A DNA stretch of 12,440 nucleotides from an uncultured Anaerolineaceae bacterium (GTDB taxonomy: Bacteria > Chloroflexota > Anaerolineae > Promineifilales > Promineifilaceae): the NCBI GenBank assembly GCA_937967805.1, contig CALBTC010000153.1, forward strand, positions 1-12,440. Reading direction: 5' to 3'. The notes under the pieces were generated by a model. The model ran no database searches. It saw nothing but the letters and a program-made list of their open reading frames with translations, and was not told the origin of the DNA. Positions 7,387 through 12,440 of this stretch are shown one piece after another. The translations under genes and the position numbers were made by a program. Within the stretch, counting starts at the first letter, position 1, and every line of letters begins with the position of its first letter.

Positions 7387-7390
7387 CGAT

Positions 7391-8647
7391 ATGCGTATCT
7401 TGTTTATCACGGCGTATTTTCCGCCTTGCCAGTACGGTTGGGGCTACATGCGCATTTGCGAGCAGGTGGCCGACGGGCTGGCCGAGCGGGGGCATGAGGT
7501 GGCGGTACTCACCAGTACCTACCGGGATGGCCCGGAAGTAAAACAGTATCCTGTCTATCGTCACCTGACCATCGAGCCAGACTGGCTGCTGCCGGAATCC
7601 CCGGCCAGGCAGTTTTTCTTTGGCCGGAAGCAGCGGGAGGAAGCGGCCGTTTCCCACCTTCACCAAACAATCGCCCAATTCCAACCCGACGTGTTGTTTG
7701 TCTGGGACGCCTTTGGATTGTCCGACGTGATGCTGCGCGAGGCTGAAAATTCGGCCGTGCCGGTTGCTTACTACTTTGCCAACTACCTGCCGGAATTTCC
7801 TGGCGGCTACGTTCACTACTGGTCCTCGGCCAACAGCCATCCGCTGGTGAAGCTGGCCAAGCTGCCCGTGTCGCTGCTGGCCAAAGCGATGCTGGCGCGG
7901 GAAGGCAAGCCAATCAAGCTGAAATACGAACACACGATCAGCGTCAGCGATTACGTGCGGCAGCGTTTGCTTTCGCAAAACCTTATCGGTCCGGATGCGA
8001 TTGTGGCCCCTAACGCGGTTGATTTAGAGATGTTTCGCGGCGACCCGCGCCAGCCGGAACCAGATGAGCCGCTGCGCTGCCTCGTGGCCGGTCGTGTGGC
8101 GCCGGAAAAGGGGATTCACACCATTCTTCACGCCTTTGGCCAACTGCATGAAAAGGGGCAGTTGCAAAACATCTCGCTCACCATTTTGGGCAAAGGGACG
8201 GCTGAGTATAAGGAATATCTTAAGCAACTGGTGGTACGGTACCAGCTAGAGAAGTTTACCAACTTTGCCGAACCTGTCTCCATCGAAGCGATGCCCACCG
8301 TTTTGGCCGAACATGATTTACTGCTGCTGCCGTCTGAGTGGGATGAGCCGCTTTCTTGCTCGATGCTGGAAGCAATGGCGGCGGGGCTGATGGTGATTGG
8401 CACAACGCGGGGCGGCAGCGGCGAAGCGCTTTTTCACGGCCAGACCGGCCTCACCTTTGCCGACGGCGACCCGGAGGCATTGGCCAAACAACTTTTGGCC
8501 GTGCTGCAGGATCGCAGCCTGATAGCTCGATTGGCCAAAGCAGGCAAAGTGGAGGTAGAAACCCATTTCAACATGGACGTCTCGGTTTCTCGCATTGAAG
8601 ATTATTTACAGGAACTGGTTGGGGAGAAAACGGCCGTTCCCCATTAA
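7391..8647 (+). CDS. GT4 family glycosyltransferase
   Basis: The protein has 418 residues. The ATG at 7391 is chosen because it begins the canonical GT-B first strand, MRILFITAYFPP, four bases after the sulfatase-like stop; an in-frame ATG at 7340 would overlap that gene by 47 bases and add a non-conserved leader. VADGLAERGHEVAVLTS forms the first helix and strand. CLVAGRVAPEKGIHTILHAF at about 230-249 gives R235 and K240. LLPSEWDEPLSCSMLEAMAAG carries an intact E-x7-E (E319, E327). IVAPNAVDLEMF at about 204-215 is the usual 'xxNGVDxxxF' hinge segment. It is cytoplasmic and transfers a sugar from a nucleotide donor, presumably during repeat-unit assembly. Specificity cannot be read from the sequence. 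An ACGGCCGT octamer lies in its last codons. Confidence 0.9.
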   Translation: MRILFITAYFPPCQYGWGYMRICEQVADGLAERGHEVAVLTSTYRDGPEVKQYPVYRHLTIEPDWLLPESPARQFFFGRKQREEAAVSHLHQTIAQFQPDVLFVWDAFGLSDVMLREAENSAVPVAYYFANYLPEFPGGYVHYWSSANSHPLVKLAKLPVSLLAKAMLAREGKPIKLKYEHTISVSDYVRQRLLSQNLIGPDAIVAPNAVDLEMFRGDPRQPEPDEPLRCLVAGRVAPEKGIHTILHAFGQLHEKGQLQNISLTILGKGTAEYKEYLKQLVVRYQLEKFTNFAEPVSIEAMPTVLAEHDLLLLPSEWDEPLSCSMLEAMAAGLMVIGTTRGGSGEALFHGQTGLTFADGDPEALAKQLLAVLQDRSLIARLAKAGKVEVETHFNMDVSVSRIEDYLQELVGEKTAVPH

Positions 8648-8653
8648 CCTCTT

Positions 8654-8686
8654 AGATTGGTCCAATCTCAAAGATTGGACCAATCT
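8654..8686. repeat. Perfect 15-bp inverted repeat AGATTGG-N-CCAATCT, two copies
   Basis: AGATTGGTCCAATCT (8654-8668) and AGATTGGACCAATCT (8672-8686) are exact reverse complements separated by CAA. Each copy is also itself a 7+7 palindrome around one base. The element sits in the 58-base gap between two glycosyltransferase genes. The transcript would form a 15-bp stem with a 3-base loop. No T-run follows, so a standard terminator is unlikely; an operator, an mRNA-stability hairpin or a dispersed repeat is possible. Confidence 0.8.
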
Positions 8687-8705
8687 GGAATCACCAAAGT
8701 CATTG

Positions 8706-9896
8706 ATGAATATTTTATTTCTGTCTCGCTGGTATCCCTTTCCGCCCAACAACGGCTCCAAGCTGCGGGTGTTTCACCTGCTGCGGGCGCTGGCGGCGCA
8801 GCATACCGTGACGCTGCTCAGCTTTCGTGAAGCGCACGAAGAAGTAGATACAAACGCACCAGAAATCCGTGCCCTGTGCCGTGAGATTCATACCGTGCCC
8901 TGGCCTAAATTTAACCCCACCAGCGGCACGTCCATTGCCGGATTGCTCAGCCCCAAGCCACGTTCTGTTTTGGACAGCCACTCGCCGGAAATGGCTGACA
9001 AAATCACGCAGCTCATTGCGGAGAACCAGTTTGATGTGATTATCGCTTCGCAGGTGGGCACGGCGGGATACGGCCGTTATTTCCAAAACATCCCCGCCCT
9101 GTTTGAAGAAGTAGAAATGGGCATCTATCATGAGCAACTGGCGCAAGCTGACTCATTCAAATCAAAGCTGCGCTACCGGTTAACGCTGGCCAAGCAGACC
9201 AATTATCTGCGCGAGCTGCTGCAATATTTTGACAGTTGCACGGTGGTTTCGGAACCGGAGCAGGCGTTGGTGAGGACGGCCGTGCCCGGCTACCAAAACG
9301 TAGAAATTATCCCCAACTGCATGAACCTGGCCGATTACGATCAGGTGCGTGTGGCCAAACGGCCGAATTCGCTCATCTTCACCGGCTCCTTCACCTACCA
9401 CGTCAACCACCAGGCGATGGAATGGTACGTGGACGAAGTGAACCCGCTGGTGCAGACCCAAATCCCTGACGTGCAGTTGAGCATCACCGGCGACCATGCC
9501 AATTTACCGCTGCCCCCGGCCAACAACGTGACTCGCACCGGCTTCGTCGATGACATTCGCAGCTGGATTGCTTCATCGTGCATTAGCCTGGCCCCTATTT
9601 TTATGGGTGGCGGCACCCGGCTCAAAATTTTGGAGGCGATGGCTTTACGCACGCCGGTTGTGTCCACCAGCAAGGGGGCCGAAGGGCTGGACGTGGCGCA
9701 TGGCAAACATTTGCTGCTGGCCGATACGCCCCAGGCGTTTGCCGACGCGGTCGTCAGCCTGCTGCGCGAGCCAAATCTTTATTATCAAATAGCCGAAAAC
9801 GGCTACCAATTAATCGCTGAAAAATATGATTGGCCTTCCGTAACGCCGCACTTTCTCAACCTGGTTCAGCGGACGGCTCTGGCTAAAAGCGTATGA
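8706..9896 (+). CDS. GT4-type glycosyltransferase (stp1/PEP-CTERM-associated-like subgroup)
   Basis: The protein has 396 residues from the ATG at 8706, which opens the first GT-B strand MNILFLSRWYPFPPNNGSKLR. A longer frame from 8595 would overlap the previous gene and read through the inverted repeat, so it is not used. FEEVEMGIYH at about 133-142 and CTVVSEPEQ at 178-186 are middle-domain features, and IIPNCMNLADY at 201-211 is the hinge. LIFTGSFTYHVNHQAMEWYVDEV and IFMGGGTRLKILEAMALRTPVVST are characteristic of sugar transferases related to the PEP-CTERM/EpsH1-associated group. The first Glu of the E-x7-E motif is replaced: position 302 is Gly while E310 is kept, as is common in this subgroup. 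It is cytoplasmic. Its stop overlaps the next start in an ATGA, which implies translational coupling with the polymerase/ligase gene. Confidence 0.87.
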   Translation: MNILFLSRWYPFPPNNGSKLRVFHLLRALAAQHTVTLLSFREAHEEVDTNAPEIRALCREIHTVPWPKFNPTSGTSIAGLLSPKPRSVLDSHSPEMADKITQLIAENQFDVIIASQVGTAGYGRYFQNIPALFEEVEMGIYHEQLAQADSFKSKLRYRLTLAKQTNYLRELLQYFDSCTVVSEPEQALVRTAVPGYQNVEIIPNCMNLADYDQVRVAKRPNSLIFTGSFTYHVNHQAMEWYVDEVNPLVQTQIPDVQLSITGDHANLPLPPANNVTRTGFVDDIRSWIASSCISLAPIFMGGGTRLKILEAMALRTPVVSTSKGAEGLDVAHGKHLLLADTPQAFADAVVSLLREPNLYYQIAENGYQLIAEKYDWPSVTPHFLNLVQRTALAKSV

Positions 9897-11299
9897 CATC
9901 ACTTATTCAAAAAACATTAGGCTCTGCCGAAACAAGAAAATGGCTTCAGCTCGTCGTTATCATTGCGGTGTTGTTTATTAGCCTGGTCATTGCCAGTTCA
10001 GGGCCGCAATTGACGATGTTGTTGGTAATTGCTGCGCTGCCCGTGCTGGTGGTTGGTGGGTATCTGATAATTCGTTACCCGCCATTGGGCTTTTTGTTGA
10101 TCATTGCTATTTCCACCGTCTTTAGAATCGAGATTCCGCCAATCGGGATGATAGCGACGGTAGTTTTGCTGCTGTCGGTTTTGTGGGTCTTTGATATGGT
10201 GGTGCGGCAGCGTGAAATCAATCTGGTGAATTCACCGACGATGGCGCCGTTGATCATGTTTACGGCCGTTGTCGTTCTCGCTTTCATTGTAGGGCAGCTC
10301 CCCTGGTTTTCTATTTCTCAGGTACCCATCGACAACCAGATTGGTGGCATGGCCATCTTCCTGCTTTCCTTTGCCGCCTTTATTCTGGTAGCCCACCAGG
10401 TTAGGGATATTCGCTGGCTAAAATGGATGGTTTTCCTTTTTTTAGGGTTGGCTGCTCCTGCTGTCTTAATTGGGATGCGCGTGCTGCCCGGCTGGCGAAC
10501 GCTCAACCAGCTTCTGCTCCATTCCAAAACAACCGGCGGCATCCTGTTTTGGCTCTGGCTGTCAGCCATGTCTGTTACCCATGTAATGTTCAATAAAAAA
10601 TTAGCCATGAAATGGCGCGTCATACTCATGGGCGTTTTGCTCGGCTATCTTTACCTGGCCTTGGGACGCAACCGCGCCTGGACCTCCGGCTGGGCCCCCA
10701 CGTTTGTGACATTGTTTGTCATCATTTGGGTGGCCCGGCCCAAATGGGCCATGCCCATGACAATGGTCGGCATCGGCGCACTAATCTTACTGTTTCAGCC
10801 TATCTATAACTCCATTTTTATTGGTGATAACGAATACAGTGCCATGACTCGTTTAGAAGCGTGGCGTATTTTGGGCGAGATTATCAAGGTGAATCCAATC
10901 TTGGGGTTGGGTCCAGGAAACTACTATAACTACACCCTCCTATTTCCAATTCTTGGCTGGTATGTAGAATTTAATTCCCACAACAACTACGTAGATATCG
11001 TCGCCCAAACCGGAATCCTGGGCTTAATCTGCTTCATCTGGTTTGTGGTAGCGACCTGGCAGCTGGGTTGGCGATTACGCAATCAGGTGCCCCAAAACGG
11101 GTTTGCTCAGGCGTTTGTCTATGGCACCCTGGGCGGTTTGGCCGGAAGCGTAGCTGCTGGCATGTTGGGTGATTGGGTGCTGCCATTTGTGTACAACATC
11201 GGCATTTTTGGCTTACGCTCGAGTATTTTTGCCTGGTTTTTTATGGGTGGTTTGGTTGCAATAGACCAGCTGCGACGAGCGGGTTCTCCTCTGGAATAA
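9893..11299 (+). CDS. O-antigen ligase/polymerase-like membrane protein (Wzy/WaaL family)
   Basis: The protein has 468 residues and many hydrophobic helices, roughly 11-12 by eye. The largest non-membrane stretch, about residues 316-368, contains AWRILGEIIKVNPILGLGPGNYYNY and then SHNNYVDIVAQTGILGL with H363. This matches the large periplasmic-type loop and the conserved H-N-x-Y-L...E/Q-x-G-x-x-G of the O-antigen ligase family. GRNRAWTSG at 258-266 has basic residues near a membrane edge, as seen in these enzymes. Members either polymerise lipid-linked repeat units or join glycan to an acceptor; sequence alone does not separate these. If the host lacks lipopolysaccharide, as is thought for Chloroflexota, polymerisation or ligation to another acceptor is more likely. 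It is coupled by ATGA to the upstream glycosyltransferase. Confidence 0.85.
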   Translation: MTSLIQKTLGSAETRKWLQLVVIIAVLFISLVIASSGPQLTMLLVIAALPVLVVGGYLIIRYPPLGFLLIIAISTVFRIEIPPIGMIATVVLLLSVLWVFDMVVRQREINLVNSPTMAPLIMFTAVVVLAFIVGQLPWFSISQVPIDNQIGGMAIFLLSFAAFILVAHQVRDIRWLKWMVFLFLGLAAPAVLIGMRVLPGWRTLNQLLLHSKTTGGILFWLWLSAMSVTHVMFNKKLAMKWRVILMGVLLGYLYLALGRNRAWTSGWAPTFVTLFVIIWVARPKWAMPMTMVGIGALILLFQPIYNSIFIGDNEYSAMTRLEAWRILGEIIKVNPILGLGPGNYYNYTLLFPILGWYVEFNSHNNYVDIVAQTGILGLICFIWFVVATWQLGWRLRNQVPQNGFAQAFVYGTLGGLAGSVAAGMLGDWVLPFVYNIGIFGLRSSIFAWFFMGGLVAIDQLRRAGSPLE

Positions 11300-11435
11300 T
11301 TGGGAATTTTGCAATGCTTATCGGGTGAGCGTTGGCTGCCTGGTCGGATGGCGCAAAATCCTAAATTGATTTGCATATCTCGGCTATCGATTCCCTGTCG
11401 CTGGCCAATTCACAAAAATATTTAGAAGGTGACAA

Positions 11436-12263
11436 ATGTTAGGTCAATTATTCGCCGTGGCTGGTGAAGAACTAAAATACAGCTATGTCTACTTGAAGCA
11501 TCACCTAGGCAATGCTCAGCAAAGCAAGGCTAAAGTGTTGGTGAACGGAAGCCCAAAAACTGGCACTACCTGGATGCTAAAAATGATTGCTTCGCTGCCG
11601 GGTTATGAGGAGATCGGGAACTATTATGGTGTTTTACAAAAATATCATACAACCCAGCCGGGGTTTGTTATTCACGGCCATGATGCTTACACACCGGAAT
11701 TGAAAAATATTTTGTTGGCTGAGGGGATCAAGGTGATTTTAATGATGCGTGATCCGCGCGATCAGCTGGTTTCTCGTATGTTTCACGTCAAGCGCAGTAC
11801 CAATCACGCCTGGCACGAGCGGATGAAGCACATGGACAATGATGAGGCGTTGATGTTATGCATTGAAGGACGCGAAAAGCTGCCGGGTATGATAGATATG
11901 ATAACCCTGACCCAAAGCTGGCTCGATGCGAATGCCGAGGCGCTTTGTGTTCGATATGAACAGTTATTAGGGGATACGGTCAACCAATTTAGTATCGTGC
12001 TCGATTATTTGGGAGTGCGCAATAACCAGAGCCTGGCCGAAGTAATTGTGGAGCGTAATCGGTTTTCTCGCCTTTCGATGGGCAAACGTATCTGGCAAAA
12101 TCAGCGCAGGCCTGGCCAGGAAGATACCGGGTCTCATTTTCGCAAAGGAATTGTGGGAGATTGGCGGAATTACCTGAAGCCGGAGCATATTCAGCGGTTT
12201 AAGGAGTTGTGCGGCCAGCAGTTGATTGAATTGGGGTATGAAAAAGATTTAGATTGGTCTTAA
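11436..12263 (+). CDS. PAPS-dependent sulfotransferase (Sulfotransfer_1-like)
   Basis: The protein has 275 residues, close to the family norm. The 5'-phosphosulfate loop SPKTGTTWMLKMI is at 39-51. The 3'-phosphate motif MMRDPRDQLVSRMFH is at 103-117, with R105 and S113. FRKGIVGDWRNYLKPEH at 235-251 is the conserved RKGxxGDWxxxL motif of cytosolic sulfotransferases, contacting the 3'-phosphate. VIHGHD at 78-83 offers H80 or H82 as the catalytic base candidate. CVRYEQLLGD at 171-180 is the family's 'xxxYExLxxD'. The motifs are complete, so an active enzyme moving sulfate from PAPS to a hydroxyl is expected; the acceptor, probably a glycan, is inference. The start follows a good ribosome-binding site (AAGGTG at 11426-11431). 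Hand-counted lines of this gene are about 43-53% GC, lower than the left half of the window. Confidence 0.92.
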   Translation: MLGQLFAVAGEELKYSYVYLKHHLGNAQQSKAKVLVNGSPKTGTTWMLKMIASLPGYEEIGNYYGVLQKYHTTQPGFVIHGHDAYTPELKNILLAEGIKVILMMRDPRDQLVSRMFHVKRSTNHAWHERMKHMDNDEALMLCIEGREKLPGMIDMITLTQSWLDANAEALCVRYEQLLGDTVNQFSIVLDYLGVRNNQSLAEVIVERNRFSRLSMGKRIWQNQRRPGQEDTGSHFRKGIVGDWRNYLKPEHIQRFKELCGQQLIELGYEKDLDWS

Positions 12264-12269
12264 CAGGCA

Positions 12270-12440
12270 ATGAAACTTTCGATTGTAATAGTTAGCTGGA
12301 ACACAAAAGATTTACTGGAAGCATGTTTGGCTTCTGTTTATGCTTACCCGCTTAACCAACCGTTTGAGGTTTGGGTTGTCGATAATCAATCGAACGATGA
12401 TACAGTGGGGTGGGTACGGGTGCGAGTTCTGCAGGTTGAG
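12270..12440 (+). CDS. GT2 family glycosyltransferase, 3'-truncated by the window
   Basis: An open frame runs from the ATG at 12270 to the last base (57 codons). It begins MKLSIVIVSWNTKDLLEACLASV, followed by FEVWVVDNQSNDDTV at about residues 33-47. This is the classic GT-A first strand and VDNxSxD motif of GT2 rhamnosyltransferase-like enzymes. The catalytic DxD and the C-terminal half lie beyond the window. The start is six bases after the sulfotransferase stop, so the two are probably co-transcribed, which ties sulfation directly to glycan assembly. Confidence 0.85.
   Translation, partial: MKLSIVIVSWNTKDLLEACLASVYAYPLNQPFEVWVVDNQSNDDTVGWVRVRVLQVE

Larger units (their letters stand above)
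22..10269. repeat. Over-represented palindromic octamer ACGGCCGT, 17 copies
   Basis: Exact copies start at 22, 172, 372, 644, 1081, 1455, 3812, 4234, 4285, 5119, 5357, 5603, 6252, 8630, 9070, 9276 and 10262. All lie inside coding regions. They are read as Thr-Ala-Val (8 copies), Arg-Pro-x (5) and Gly-Arg with a preceding Tyr or Asp (4), so all three frames are used and the conservation is at DNA level. Seven-of-eight matches occur at 2778, 5493, 6298, 7643, 7751 and 9359. The coordinates given span the first to the last copy. Confidence 0.9.

Noticed and set aside
7340..7390. Upstream ATG extending the GT4 gene at 7391 into the sulfatase-like gene
   Set aside because: The 17 extra residues do not look like a GT-B start and overlap the upstream coding region by 47 bases. 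The ATG at 7391 opens the canonical first strand.
7091..7978. Long minus-strand open frame (295 codons)
   Set aside because: It runs opposite two well-supported genes, shows no recognisable domain, and is the kind of shadow frame expected in GC-rich coding DNA.
8595..8705. Upstream ATG extending the GT4-type gene at 8706
   Set aside because: It overlaps the previous gene and its leader is mostly translation of the AGATTGG inverted repeat. Homology-like sequence begins at MNILFLSRWYP.
11300..11435. Possible terminator or promoter in the gap before the second sulfotransferase
   Set aside because: The best dyad (GGAATTTTGC at 11303 with GCAAAATCC at 11353) has a bulge and a loop of about 40 bases. 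No convincing -35/-10 pair or T-run is seen.

Overview
The window is a single-strand polysaccharide biosynthesis locus: eleven genes, all on the plus strand, tightly spaced, with no RNA genes, transposases or CRISPR arrays visible. The first gene is cut at its 5' end and the last at its 3' end. The best guess for the host is a member of the Chloroflexota (Anaerolineae-like). This rests on the style of a surface protein (signal peptide, Thr/Pro/Ala-rich stalk, C-terminal membrane anchor and short basic tail), on mixed Chloroflexota-like gene content, and on mid-to-high GC. It is an inference from style, not from a marker gene.

Layout. Bases 1-1011 encode the C-terminal part of a polytopic GT39/GT83-type (ArnT/PMT-like) glycosyltransferase. 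At 1027-2508 is a membrane-anchored, exported protein with three Asp-box (BNR) repeats. At 2654-3472 is a PAPS-dependent sulfotransferase-like protein. At 3632-4993 a GT4 glycosyltransferase with a four-cysteine insert overlaps an NAD-dependent sugar epimerase/dehydratase (4990-5925). At 6019-7386 is a cytoplasmic sulfatase-superfamily protein without the formylglycine Cys/Ser. It is followed by two more GT4-type glycosyltransferases (7391-8647 and 8706-9896), an O-antigen ligase/polymerase-like membrane protein (9893-11299), a second, canonical sulfotransferase (11436-12263) and the start of a GT2 glycosyltransferase (12270 to the end).

How it could work together (inference): several cytoplasmic glycosyltransferases and an epimerase build a repeat unit. 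A polymerase/ligase-like membrane protein and a lipid-linked-sugar-dependent transferase act at the membrane. Two unrelated-looking sulfotransferases, and perhaps the sulfatase-like enzyme, decorate or edit it. The natural reading is a sulfated (or otherwise anionic) cell-surface polysaccharide. No flippase, initiating phosphoglycosyl transferase or PAPS-synthesis gene is in the window, so the locus must continue on one or both sides.

Two DNA-level features stand out. First, the palindromic octamer ACGGCCGT occurs 17 times, always inside genes and in all three codon frames, a HIP1-like over-representation. Second, four of the gaps between genes each hold a different inverted repeat: an 11-bp hairpin at 2553-2585, a REPIN/dRS3-like pair at 3478-3557, a 27-bp-arm imperfect palindrome at 5931-5999, and a perfect 15-bp hairpin at 8654-8686. 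The gap at 11300-11435 shows only weak, unconvincing dyads. No gene-free stretch exceeds about 160 bases.
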